DNA of 64,000 nucleotides from Kibdelosporangium sp. MJ126-NF4 (GTDB lineage: Bacteria > Actinomycetota > Actinomycetes > Mycobacteriales > Pseudonocardiaceae). The stretch's first letter is position 1. Each line of letters opens with the position of its first letter. The notes beneath the pieces were generated by a model. That model searched no databases. It was given only the letters and a program-made list of their open reading frames with translations, and was not told the origin of the DNA. The position numbers and the translations under genes are program-made. Of this stretch, positions 55,260 through 63,564 are shown piece after piece. The stretch covers positions 1,869,187 through 1,933,186 of the forward strand of contig NZ_CDME01000002.1 in NCBI RefSeq assembly GCF_000826545.1, in the 5' to 3' direction.

Positions 55260-57244
55260 TGCCGAAGCTCGTGCCCGGCGGCGTCGCGGTCCTCCTGTGT
55301 GCGGTGATCGTCGTACATCTCGGACTGGGCGCCGCCGGTGTCGGCATCGCCGACGTACTGTCCACTGTGTTCGGTCACGCGGACGAGAACACCAAGGCGG
55401 TGTTGTGGGGCAGCCGCGTTCCGCGAACGCTCGCGGGGCTTGTCGCCGGGCTCGCGCTCGGGCTGTCCGGTGCGCTGATCCAGGGCGCTACCCGCAATCC
55501 GCTGGCGGCGCCGGACACCCTGGGTGTGAACGCGGGCGCGTACGTCGCCGTGGCGGCGGTGGCGTTCACCGGCCTCAACGTGGGTGTGCTCGGCGGTGGC
55601 GTGGTGGCGTTCCTCGGCGGAGTCGTGGCCGTCGCGGTCGTGTACTTGCTGACCGCGTCCGGTGTGCTCACGCCCGGACGGGTGTTGCTGGCCGGTGCCA
55701 CCGTGTCGCTGGCCGGGTACGCCGCCGCGGAGTTCCTGCAGATCCTCGACCAGCAGGCGACGCAGGGACTGTTCTTCTGGGGCAACGGGTCGCTGTTGCA
55801 GACCGGGATCAGCCGTCCACTGATGATGGGCGCGGTCGTGCTCGTCGCCGCCTTGTTCACGCCGATGTTCGCCCGCCCGCTGGACCTGCTGTCGCTCGGT
55901 GACGAGACCGCGCAGGCGATGGGCGTGCGCGTGAACCGGATCCGGCCCGCCGCGCTGGTGCTGGCGGTGCTGCTGGCCGCCGCGGCCGTGACCGTCGCCG
56001 GACCCATCGGGTTCGTCGGCCTGATCGCGCCGGTCGCCGTGCGACTGTTGGGAATCCACGGTCACTCGCTGCTGGTGCCGCTGTCCGGTCTGGTCGCCGC
56101 CACGCTCGTCCTCGGGGCTGACGCCGCCGCGCAGGTGATATCGCCGGTGTCGGCGGGGTACAGCGAGCTGCCCGTCGGGATTGTCACCGCGCTCATCGGC
56201 GGTCCGATCTTCATCGTTCTCGCCCGCCGCGTGACCACAGGGGACGCCGACCGTGGCGCCGCCGTCGCTGTGGCGCCGCCGCGCAAGAACCGTTTCGTCG
56301 TGGCGTTGTCGGTGGGGATCGCGGTGCTCGCGGTGGCACTGGTCGTCGGGTTGCGTGTCGGCGACGTCGACATCAGCTGGAGTCAGTTGGCGTCCGCGAT
56401 CACCGGCTCCGGGCAGGAGATGGCGAACGCGATCGTGTCGTTCCGGCTACCGCGGCTGCTCGTGGCGGCCGTGGCGGGCGCCTGCCTAGCGGTCGCCGGG
56501 GTCGCGGTGCAGTCCGTGGTGCGCAACCCGCTCGCCGAACCTGGGATCATGGGCATCACCGGGGGTGCGTCGGCGGCCGCGATGCTGTTGATCGTGGTGG
56601 TGCCCGCCGCACCGGTCGCCGCCCTGCCGATCGCGGCCACAGTGGGCGGTCTCCTGGCGCTCGTGCTGGTCATGGTGATCGCCCGGCAACTCGATCCGAC
56701 ACGGGTGGTCCTCATCGGGCTTGGTGTCGCCGCGACCACGACCGCGCTGGTCAACATCATGGTCGTGAGCGCGCAGATGAACATCACGGCCGCGCTCACG
56801 TGGCTCGCCGGAAGCACGTACGCGCGGGACATCAGCGCGCTCGGCTGGATGGTGCTGCCCGCCGTGGTCGCCGTGCTGCTGGTCGTGGGGGCACGCGCGG
56901 TGAACATGCTGGCGCTCGGTGACGACCTGCCGCGCAGTCTGGGCCTGGCCGTGGGACGGACACGGATGCTGGTGCTGGGCGGTGGCGCGCTGCTGGCCGC
57001 GGGCACGGCCGCCGCGGTGGGCACGGTCGGCTTCGTCGGGCTCGTCGCGCCGCATCTCGCGAGGCGCGTCGTCGGCACCAACATCACTCGGCTGGTGCCG
57101 ATGGCCGCCGTGCTGGGCGCTGTGCTCGTGGTCGCGGCGGACACAGTGGGGCGGTCACTGCTCGCGCCGACCGAGATCCCCGTCGGCGTGGTCACCGCGT
57201 TGATCGGCACCCCGTATTTGGTGTGGCTGTTGCGTGCCAAGTGA
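55259..57244 (+). CDS. fused double FecCD-type siderophore permease
   Basis: 661 residues: two FecCD permease halves in one chain, as in FhuB. Each half has RxPRxLxxLVAG-like (SRVPRTLAGLVAG, FRLPRLLVAAVAGA), NPLAAPDTLG / NPLAEPGIMG and a GFVGLIAP / GFVGLVAPH coupling-loop motif. About 20 transmembrane helices in total. Many actinomycetes encode the halves separately, so the fusion is notable but not unique. It pairs with the ATPase and lipoprotein in the same operon. Confidence 0.93.
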   Translation: MPKLVPGGVAVLLCAVIVVHLGLGAAGVGIADVLSTVFGHADENTKAVLWGSRVPRTLAGLVAGLALGLSGALIQGATRNPLAAPDTLGVNAGAYVAVAAVAFTGLNVGVLGGGVVAFLGGVVAVAVVYLLTASGVLTPGRVLLAGATVSLAGYAAAEFLQILDQQATQGLFFWGNGSLLQTGISRPLMMGAVVLVAALFTPMFARPLDLLSLGDETAQAMGVRVNRIRPAALVLAVLLAAAAVTVAGPIGFVGLIAPVAVRLLGIHGHSLLVPLSGLVAATLVLGADAAAQVISPVSAGYSELPVGIVTALIGGPIFIVLARRVTTGDADRGAAVAVAPPRKNRFVVALSVGIAVLAVALVVGLRVGDVDISWSQLASAITGSGQEMANAIVSFRLPRLLVAAVAGACLAVAGVAVQSVVRNPLAEPGIMGITGGASAAAMLLIVVVPAAPVAALPIAATVGGLLALVLVMVIARQLDPTRVVLIGLGVAATTTALVNIMVVSAQMNITAALTWLAGSTYARDISALGWMVLPAVVAVLLVVGARAVNMLALGDDLPRSLGLAVGRTRMLVLGGGALLAAGTAAAVGTVGFVGLVAPHLARRVVGTNITRLVPMAAVLGAVLVVAADTVGRSLLAPTEIPVGVVTALIGTPYLVWLLRAK

Positions 57245-57283
57245 CACATTCGGGTGATACAAACGGCGGTACTGTACTGAGCT

Positions 57284-57964
57284 GTGCCGGATGTCGACTA
57301 CTACGCCATTCTCGGCGTACCCGAGTCGGTTTCGGACGTCGAACTGAGGTCGGCGTACCGAAAGCTGGTGCGCCGCGCACACCCGGACAGCGGCGGCAAT
57401 GTCGAAACGTTCCAACGGATCCAGTCCGCCTACCGGAAAATCCGAGCGGCCCGCGCGGCGAGCGGGCCGCGGGCGCAGCGGACCACCACGGCCACCCGGC
57501 GCAGACCGGACCGCTGGAAGCGGATGATCTGCTGGTCCTGCGGGATGCGCACGGCACGAAGACCGCTGGTGATCGTGCTGACCAAGCTCGACGAGCCCGA
57601 CCAGCAGGTCGGCCTGCCGTGCTGCGACTGGTGCTGGTCGCAGCGGGTCAACGTGCGCGACCGGCGCCTGGTGTCCGCGCTGCAGACCGCGGGCGCGTCG
57701 TCACGAGCCGGATTCGCGTTGCTGGTGACGGCATTCCTCAGCCTGGTCACGATGATCGTTTATCTGCGTTTCTTCTTCACCGCGGCCGATTCGCTCGTCC
57801 TGTTGACATTGATGTGGTTGATCATCATTGCCCTGTTGTGCCTCGGCATGGTGCCGATCGCGCGTCGCGCACTGGAAATCCGGCGGACGGCGCTGGACTT
57901 CCACCAGCGCCTCGTGGACCACCCGCCGATAAACAAGCTGCTCGAACTCGGCTACAAGCTTTAG
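57284..57964 (+). CDS. membrane J-domain protein with zinc ribbon
   Basis: 226 residues. An N-terminal J domain (DYYAILGVPESVSDVELRSA, then the HPD motif in RRAHPDSGG), a zinc-ribbon-like pair of cysteine motifs (CWSCG and CCDWC) and two hydrophobic helices (FALLVTAFLSLVTMIVYL, VLLTLMWLIIIALLCLGM). The J domain would stimulate an Hsp70 at the membrane. GTG start 40 bases after the permease. Its partner and clients are unknown. Confidence 0.88.
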   Translation: MPDVDYYAILGVPESVSDVELRSAYRKLVRRAHPDSGGNVETFQRIQSAYRKIRAARAASGPRAQRTTTATRRRPDRWKRMICWSCGMRTARRPLVIVLTKLDEPDQQVGLPCCDWCWSQRVNVRDRRLVSALQTAGASSRAGFALLVTAFLSLVTMIVYLRFFFTAADSLVLLTLMWLIIIALLCLGMVPIARRALEIRRTALDFHQRLVDHPPINKLLELGYKL

Positions 57965-57974
57965 AGTCCACCGG

Positions 57975-58868
57975 GTGTCGACCGCCAACCGCCTGCTCGC
58001 CGCCCAGTTCCCGCAGTGGGCGGGCCTGGAGATCACGCCCGTCACACCGTCCGGAACCGACAACGAGATGTTCCGGTTGGGCGAGGACATGGCGCTGCGT
58101 CTGCCCCGCGAGGAGTCGGCCGCCACGCACATCGAGAAGGAACGGCGGTGGTTGGGCGTGCTGGCTCCGCACCTGCCGCTCGCCATCCCGGACCAACTGG
58201 CGGTCGGCTCCCCCAGCGAGATCCTCCCGTGGTCGTGGGCCGTCTACCGGTGGCTGCCCGGCCGTCCCGCCGTCCCCGACCAGCTCGCCGATCCCGCTCG
58301 CGCTGCCCGTGATCTCGGCATGTTCGTCGCCGTACTGCGCCGGGTCGACGCGACAGGCGGCCCGCCGAGCAGCCCCGCCACCGGATCACGCGGCCGTCCG
58401 CTGGGCATCCGGGACGCTGAGACCCGCAAGGCGATCATGAAACTCGGTTCAGTGCTCGATGTGGCGGCGGCGTTCGCGGTGTGGGAGGAGGCGCTCGCCG
58501 CTCCTGTCTGGGACACACCCGGTGTGTGGCTGCACGGGGACCTGCACTCCGGCAACCTGCTCGCCGTCGCCGGGCACCTGTCCGCCGTGATCGATTTCGG
58601 GCTGCTGGCCGTTGGCGATCCAGCGTGCGACCTGATGGTGGCGTGGACGCTGTTCGACGCGGACGCTCGAGAGGCGTTCCGCGCTGCGGCGGCGCCCGAC
58701 GACGCCACCTGGACGCGCGGGCAGGGCTGGGCGTTGACCTTCGCTGTGCTGAACCTCGTCAGCTACCTCGGCACGGACTTGCCGCTGGTCCCGTTGAGCC
58801 TGCGTGCGCTCGATCAGCTGGGCGTGGCCAGGGCGCGCAACTCGGCGGCGAACGCGGCCGAGTCGTGA
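57975..58868 (+). CDS. aminoglycoside phosphotransferase-family kinase
   Basis: 297 residues of the APH fold. Nucleotide/catalytic motifs are LHGDLHSGNLL (catalytic Asp and Asn) and VIDFGLLAVGDPACDL (metal-binding Asp). The N-terminal lobe has the IEKERRWLGVLAPHLPL pattern. Such kinases phosphorylate aminoglycosides, macrolides or small metabolites; the substrate cannot be told here. GTG start 10 bases after the J-domain gene. The 3' end overlaps the broken DUF1330 gene on the other strand by 55 bases. Confidence 0.88.
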   Translation: MSTANRLLAAQFPQWAGLEITPVTPSGTDNEMFRLGEDMALRLPREESAATHIEKERRWLGVLAPHLPLAIPDQLAVGSPSEILPWSWAVYRWLPGRPAVPDQLADPARAARDLGMFVAVLRRVDATGGPPSSPATGSRGRPLGIRDAETRKAIMKLGSVLDVAAAFAVWEEALAAPVWDTPGVWLHGDLHSGNLLAVAGHLSAVIDFGLLAVGDPACDLMVAWTLFDADAREAFRAAAAPDDATWTRGQGWALTFAVLNLVSYLGTDLPLVPLSLRALDQLGVARARNSAANAAES

Positions 58869-58969
58869 TCGGGGCTGCAGCCGTCGAGCAGGACCAGGTC
58901 ACCGACTAGGTAATCCGCTCGCAGCCGCAGGATCTCCTGGTAGGCCGCTGACTGGTACCACTGCCTGGG
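58814..58969 (-). pseudogene. DUF1330 gene, C-terminal fragment
   Basis: The frame reads WYQSAAYQEILRLRADYLVG, then DLVLLDGCSPDHD and a stop at 58814. This is the C-terminal half of a DUF1330 stress-type protein (WYxSxxYQ..RL). Upstream of about 58964 the similarity ends at the left edge of the TnpB element. The matching N-terminal fragment lies beyond the element at 60340-60447. Confidence 0.8.
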
Positions 58970-60345
58970 TCACGGATGCCCACGCGTGGTCGTTGTCGTT
59001 CGTGGCCAGTGTGGACGCGATGAGTTTTGATGCGGTGCGACGTTACATCGATAGCCAGTGGGAACGGCCCGGAGCGACGTGAAAGGAGGGACCGGGTGCG
59101 TCACGCGTATAAGTTTCTCCTGCGTCCGACGTCCAAGCAGGCACGGGCCTTGGGGGAGATGCTGCGTGATCACTGTTCGCTGTATAATGGGGCGTTGCAG
59201 GAACGCCGTGACGCCTGGCGGCATGTGTCGAAGACCAGCATCCGCTATGGCGACCAGTCGGCGCAGTTGAAGGAGATCCGGGCGTTCGATCCGGACTGTC
59301 AGGGGCGCTGGTCGTTCTCCAGTCAGCAGGCCACGTTGCGCCGTCTTGACAAGGCGATGCAGGCGTTCTTCCGCCGAGTGAAGGCTGGGCAGAAGCCGGG
59401 CTACCCCAGGTTTCGGGGCGTGCGCTGGTTCGACACAGTGGAGTTCCCCAAGGACGGGGACGGCTGCCGATGGAACTCCACCCCACACGACCCGGTCGCC
59501 CGTGTCCGGTTGCTGGGGGTGGGGCATGTGCGGGTGCATCAGCACCGCCCGGTACGGGGTCGGGTCAAGACCATCCAGGTCAAACGGGAGGCGACACGCT
59601 GGTATGTCGTGTTGTCCTGCGACAACGTGCCAGCCCAAGCACTGCCCGCCACCGGGGCGGTCACCGGCATCGACGTGGGCGTCGCGCACTTCCTCACCAC
59701 CAACGATGGGACCCACGAACCGAACCCGCGCCACGGCAAACGCACCGCCGACGCCCTCGCAGACGCTCAGCGCGCACTCACGACATTCCCCAAGACACGC
59801 CGCGACCAGCGCAGTGCCAAGCATCGCCGAGCTGTGGCGAAGGTTGCCACGCTGCATCGCAAGGTCCGCCGCCAGCGGGTCGATCACGCGCACAAGACCG
59901 CACTCAACCTGGTCCGCACCAATGACCGGATAGCGCATGAGAAGTTGAACATCGCGGGCATGGTCCGTGCACCCAAACCGCGACCGGACCCGGCGCAGCC
60001 TGGTGGTTTCCTGCCGAACGGTGCTGCCGCGAAGGCTGGGCTGAACAGGAGCATTCTGGACGCGGGTTGGGGGTGTTTCCTGGGCATCCTCGCGCACAAG
60101 GCTGAAAGCGCCGGTCGTGTCGTGATCCCCGTGGACGCCCGCAACAGCTCCCGCACATGCCCCCGCCGCGACTGCGGGCATGTCAGCGAGGACAACCGCC
60201 CCACCCAAGAGACCTTCCGGTGCGTCCAGTGCGGGTACACGGCCAACGCCGACCGCGTAGGCGCGCTGAACGTCGCCATCAGGGCCGGGCTGGTCCTTCC
60301 CGACGTGGCCTAGCCACTGACAGGAGAAACCCCACGAGCTCAGCT
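58965..60345 (+). mobile_element. TnpB element inserted in a DUF1330 gene (approximate ends)
   Basis: The element is bracketed by the two halves of the DUF1330 gene, which fixes its ends to within a few tens of bases. It holds one gene, tnpB, with a strong ribosome site. There is no tnpA transposase and no obvious terminal inverted repeat, as expected for IS200/IS605-type units mobilised in trans. Confidence 0.7.
59096..60313 (+). CDS. tnpB: canonical TnpB (IS200/IS605-type) RNA-guided nuclease
   Basis: 405 residues from GTG 59096 after AAAGGAGGG. N terminus HAYKFLLRPTSKQARALGEM is the standard TnpB helix-turn-helix start. The RuvC residues are Asp193 (GIDVGVAHF), Glu282 (AHEKLNIAGM) and Asp386 (ANADRVGALN), all intact. 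The zinc finger is CPRRDC...CVQCGYTA. TnpB uses an RNA from the 3' end of its element to cut DNA next to a short motif; that RNA would lie near 60200-60345 (inference). All catalytic residues are present, so it may be active. Confidence 0.93.
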   Translation: MRHAYKFLLRPTSKQARALGEMLRDHCSLYNGALQERRDAWRHVSKTSIRYGDQSAQLKEIRAFDPDCQGRWSFSSQQATLRRLDKAMQAFFRRVKAGQKPGYPRFRGVRWFDTVEFPKDGDGCRWNSTPHDPVARVRLLGVGHVRVHQHRPVRGRVKTIQVKREATRWYVVLSCDNVPAQALPATGAVTGIDVGVAHFLTTNDGTHEPNPRHGKRTADALADAQRALTTFPKTRRDQRSAKHRRAVAKVATLHRKVRRQRVDHAHKTALNLVRTNDRIAHEKLNIAGMVRAPKPRPDPAQPGGFLPNGAAAKAGLNRSILDAGWGCFLGILAHKAESAGRVVIPVDARNSSRTCPRRDCGHVSEDNRPTQETFRCVQCGYTANADRVGALNVAIRAGLVLPDVA

Positions 60346-60447
60346 GTGAGGAGGAGTCACGGTGGCCTGGATGCGCTCCAGGTACTGGTAGACCTCGTCG
60401 TGCCGCGGTCCGGCCTGGCGCAGGTGGGCGAGTCCGTAGGCGGTCAT
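60340..60447 (-). pseudogene. DUF1330 gene, N-terminal fragment
   Basis: ATG 60447 begins MTAYGLAHLRQAGPRHDEVY, then QYLERIQATVTPPHS and a premature stop at 60340. This is the start of a DUF1330 protein whose C terminus lies at 58814-58969. The middle of the protein (about 40 residues) is missing from both fragments, so the insertion removed or replaced some target DNA. Confidence 0.8.
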
Positions 60448-60529
60448 GTCGTTCTCCCTGGTCGAATCGGATGCGTTCATCCTGTTCGAGCGAGGGAACG
60501 GCGTCGATTACCTCGCAGGTAGCCGCCTG

Positions 60530-60805
60530 CTACTCGCCGCGCATCTGCCTGCGGATCTCCTCCAGCTTGTCGCGGCCCGCCTGCTCGCGGTCGGTGAACT
60601 GCTTCTCGACCGACTGGCCCTCGGGTGTGGCGTCGGCGAGTTCGTTGGCGCCGACCGACGTGGCGTACTTGCCCTCGATCTTGTCACGCACGTAGTCGAA
60701 GTTGGGCACACCGCCGTCGGTGTAGTCGAACTGCGGCGCCGTCACCGGCGGCACCGGCTCCTCGACGATCTCGGCGTCGACGATCCTGGGGTCCGGCTCG
60801 GTCAT
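60530..60805 (-). CDS. 91-residue hydrophilic conserved-looking protein
   Basis: A charged protein, MTEPDPRIVDAEIVEEPVPP at the N terminus and EKQFTDREQAGRDKLEEIRR near the C terminus, without membrane segments. GC3 bias is strong and the frame is clean, so it is very likely real. I do not know its function. It lies between the interrupted DUF1330 locus and the divergent PepSY-TM gene. Confidence 0.7.
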   Translation of the reverse strand: MTEPDPRIVDAEIVEEPVPPVTAPQFDYTDGGVPNFDYVRDKIEGKYATSVGANELADATPEGQSVEKQFTDREQAGRDKLEEIRRQMRGE

Positions 60806-60906
60806 CGGCTGCTCCGTTTCACTGGCTCTTTTCCCTCATTGTGCCGGGAACTTTCCCCTGTCGTGATCCGACTGGTTCTCCAGCACCCGCGAACCCGAGG
60901 ATCACG

Positions 60907-62268
60907 ATGACGACCGACGAACTGATCGCGCCGGACAGCGCGGCACCGGCCACCCCCACCCGCCGCGGTTCCTTACGCCCGCTGCTGCTCAGACTGCACT
61001 TCTACCTGGGCGTGTTCGTCGGACCGTTCATCTTCGTCGCCGCGTTCAGCGGCCTGCTCTACATCTTCACGCCACAACTGGAGCGCGCGATCTACGCGCA
61101 CGAGCTGACAGCGCCGGTGGGCCCGGCGAAACAGCCGCTGAACCTCCAGGTGGAGGCGGCACGGACGGCGTTGCCGGACGCGACCTTGGTGCGGGTGCGC
61201 CCCGGTGAGGCCGACGACGCCACCACGCAGGTGATCTTCAGCCGTGCCGACCTCGCGCCGAGCCACTGGCTGACGGCGTACGTGGACCCGTACACCGCGA
61301 CGGTCCGCGGCACGCTGGAGACGTACGGTTCCAGCCAGTCCGGGCCGGTCCGGACGTGGATCGACGAACTGCACCGCGGCCTTCACCTCGGCGACTTCGG
61401 CCGGTTGTACAGCGAACTGGCGGCGAGCTGGTTGTGGGTTGTCGTGCTCGGCGGGCTGGTGCTGTGGTGGGGCCGCCGCCGGGTCAGGACAGGCACCGGA
61501 CGCCGCAAACTCCTGTCATGGCACGCCACGACTGGCACGTGGGTGGCGATCGTGCTGTTGTTCCTGTCCGCCACCGGGTTGACGTGGTCGCAGCACGCCG
61601 GTGACACGATCACCGACCTCAGGGCGGCCCTGTCGTGGGAGACACCGACACTGCCCGTGGCCGCACCGGACCACAATGGCCACTCGTCCGGTGAGCACTC
61701 CGGTCATGGCGGCGGCCAGGTCGCGGCGGCGGGCGTCGACCAGGTCCGCAACATCGCCAGGCGCGCGGGCCTGGACGGACCGATCGAGATCGCCGTGCCG
61801 CCCAAGCCGGGTGACGCCTACGTGGTCAAACAGATCCAGAACGAGTGGCCGACCAAGGTGGACTCCGCTGCGATCGACTCCACCACCGGCAAGGTGCTGG
61901 CGACGCTGCGGTTCGAGGACTATTCGCTGATGGCGAAGCTGAGCCGGTGGGGCATCGACGCGCACATGGGTGTGTTGTTCGGCTTGGCGAACCAGATCGT
62001 GCTGGCCGTGGTCTGCGTCGCCGTGCTGGCGTTGGTCATCTGGGGTTATCGGATGTGGTGGCACCGCAGGCCGACCAGGGACAGTTTCGGTTTCGGCAGG
62101 CCGTTCCCGCGCGGCGCGTGGCGCAGCGCGCCGATGCCGGTCCTGATCGGACTGGTCCTCGTCACGGCCGTGCTGGCGTGGTGTCTGCCGGTGCTTGGTG
62201 TTTCGCTGGCCGGTTTCCTGCTCGTGGATTTTGCTGTTGGGCGGGTGAAGCACGCACAGGCGCGCTAG
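60907..62268 (+). CDS. PepSY-associated TM (PiuB-type) membrane protein
   Basis: 453 residues. It has four main transmembrane helices and the family motif LLLRLHFYLGVFVGPFIFVA, then SGLLYIF. Extracytoplasmic PepSY-like segments and a His-rich loop (GHSSGEHSGHGGG) follow, then WHATTGTWVAIVLLFLSATGL. PiuB-type proteins are linked to iron or haem acquisition as membrane reductases. No iron box was seen upstream here. The His-rich loop suggests metal binding. Confidence 0.88.
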   Translation: MTTDELIAPDSAAPATPTRRGSLRPLLLRLHFYLGVFVGPFIFVAAFSGLLYIFTPQLERAIYAHELTAPVGPAKQPLNLQVEAARTALPDATLVRVRPGEADDATTQVIFSRADLAPSHWLTAYVDPYTATVRGTLETYGSSQSGPVRTWIDELHRGLHLGDFGRLYSELAASWLWVVVLGGLVLWWGRRRVRTGTGRRKLLSWHATTGTWVAIVLLFLSATGLTWSQHAGDTITDLRAALSWETPTLPVAAPDHNGHSSGEHSGHGGGQVAAAGVDQVRNIARRAGLDGPIEIAVPPKPGDAYVVKQIQNEWPTKVDSAAIDSTTGKVLATLRFEDYSLMAKLSRWGIDAHMGVLFGLANQIVLAVVCVAVLALVIWGYRMWWHRRPTRDSFGFGRPFPRGAWRSAPMPVLIGLVLVTAVLAWCLPVLGVSLAGFLLVDFAVGRVKHAQAR

Positions 62269-62293
62269 AACCGCTCTCTTCACGGCCTCGTGT

Positions 62294-62346
62294 GCAACCA
62301 ATGTGGCCTTTGGTGCGCGAGGCGCACCGAAGGCCGCCTTCGTTGC
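62294..62346. repeat. inverted pair of the dispersed GCACCGAAGGCC repeat
   Basis: A left arm ending GGCCTTTGGTGCGC (62294-62318) and a right arm GCGCACCGAAGGCC continuing to 62346 form a 25-bp stem with four mismatches and a 3-base loop. It sits 25 bases after the PepSY-TM stop and could double as its terminator. Confidence 0.8.
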
Positions 62347-62486
62347 GCCTCTCACCAGGTCGAAGCGTGGGTTGGGTTGAGTGCCGCTGTGCATGTGGAT
62401 GGTGAGTCACGCTCTGCTCACCAGTGGGCTGCTCGCCGCCGTGCTCGGTTTTGACGGATTACTTCTGATTGCGTCAGCGCTGTTGG
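62347..62486. other. non-coding gap before the AraC gene end
   Basis: 140 bases between the hairpin repeat and the stop of the AraC-type gene. A hydrophobic frame on the + strand (62381-62686) runs through the AraC coding sequence and is not credible. Nothing else is seen. Confidence 0.5.
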
Positions 62487-63488
62487 TTACGTTGGAATTC
62501 GGCTTCCAGCCTCGGCTTTCCGTTCCAGCGCTGGTTGCCCTGTGTTGGTTACGTACCAGCCAGTTCTTCTCCCCAGCGTGGTTGGGATTGGGCCAGTTTC
62601 GTGCTGGTTTCCGTTGGTCTTTCCAGCGTGGTTGGGGACCGTGGTGGTTCTGTACTTGCCTGGTGGGGTGCCGAAATGGCGTTTGAATGCTGCTGCGAAC
62701 GCGAATTCCGACTGGTATCCGACCTTGGCCGCGATCTTCGCGAGTGGCTGGGCGGTCTCGCGCAACAGCTGTGACGCGATGGTCATCCGCCACCACGTGA
62801 GGTACGTCAGGGGTGGCTGTCCGACCGTTGAGGCGAATCGGCGGGCGAACGGTGCGCGGGACAGGCCTGCTTTGGCTGCGAGTGTTGCGACTGTCCACGG
62901 GTGTGCTGGGTCTTCGTGCATGGTGTGCAATGCCGTGGCGACGACTGGGTCGCGCAGGGCTGGTGCCCAGCCGGTTGTGGATTCGTCCGTGTCGAACCAG
63001 GTTCGGAGGATGTACACGAGCATCGATTCCAGCAGTGCCGGGATCAGTGCCGCTGAGCCCAGTCCTGGTTCGGTCAGTTCCGCGCTGAGCAGTTCCAGTG
63101 CCAGCCGCAGGTCGATGCCCAGTTGGGCGGGCAGGTGGATGACTTCGGGCAGAGTCAGCAAAAGCGGGTGGGCTCGGGTGGGGTCGAGTTCGTATGCCCC
63201 GCACACCGTCACGGTCTGGCTGCCTGTGGGCGACGGCTCGCCGTCGGGTGGGCTGTCGGTCAGGGTGTGGCCCTGGCCGTGCGCCAGGAACAGCACGTCG
63301 CCTTCTCGCAGCTCCAGGGCGGGGTGGCCGGGGCGGACCAGCCAGCACGAGCCGTGCAGGATCACCTGGAATCCCGCGGCGCCCGCGACGGGGCCGAACC
63401 AGTGGCTCCACGGGGCACGCCACGTGATCTTCGCGGAACGTGGTTCGCCGGTTCGCGTCACGGCGATCACGTCGCTGAGGATGTCCAC
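62487..63488 (-). CDS. AraC-family regulator with cupin N terminus
   Basis: 333 residues. The N-terminal half is a cupin-type sensor (WFGPVAGAAGFQVILHGSCW, then LELREGDVLFLAHGQGH). The C-terminal half has two helix-turn-helix motifs (WTVATLAAKAGLSRAPFARRF and LAKIAAKVGYQSEFAFAAAF). A further 50 residues follow the usual end (FGTPPGKYR). They are rich in Asn/Thr/Gly and encoded by DNA with a 14-bp direct repeat. It is divergent from the partial oxidoreductase gene and may regulate it. Confidence 0.88.
   Translation of the reverse strand: MDILSDVIAVTRTGEPRSAKITWRAPWSHWFGPVAGAAGFQVILHGSCWLVRPGHPALELREGDVLFLAHGQGHTLTDSPPDGEPSPTGSQTVTVCGAYELDPTRAHPLLLTLPEVIHLPAQLGIDLRLALELLSAELTEPGLGSAALIPALLESMLVYILRTWFDTDESTTGWAPALRDPVVATALHTMHEDPAHPWTVATLAAKAGLSRAPFARRFASTVGQPPLTYLTWWRMTIASQLLRETAQPLAKIAAKVGYQSEFAFAAAFKRHFGTPPGKYRTTTVPNHAGKTNGNQHETGPIPTTLGRRTGWYVTNTGQPALERKAEAGSRIPT
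62573..62636. repeat. 14-bp direct repeat in the AraC C-terminal extension
   Basis: CCAGCGTGGTTGGG occurs at 62573-62586 and 62623-62636, exactly 50 bases apart, with related CCAGCG/TGGTT words around. The repeats lie in the unusual 3' extension of the AraC-type gene. Confidence 0.75.
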
Positions 63489-63564
63489 GACCGAGACGAT
63501 CTCATATGAACTAGGGATCCTGACTCATGGTTCGTCTTGTTTCGTGGCCGTAGGGTCCACTTTC

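Noticed and set aside
60848..60875. GGGAAC-type ECF sigma -35 with possible -10 before the PepSY-TM gene
   Set aside because: The -35 is plausible but the -10 is poor; too weak to list.
62381..62686. Hydrophobic 101-codon ORF on the + strand
   Set aside because: It runs antisense through the end of the AraC gene, has poor third-position bias and no good ribosome site.
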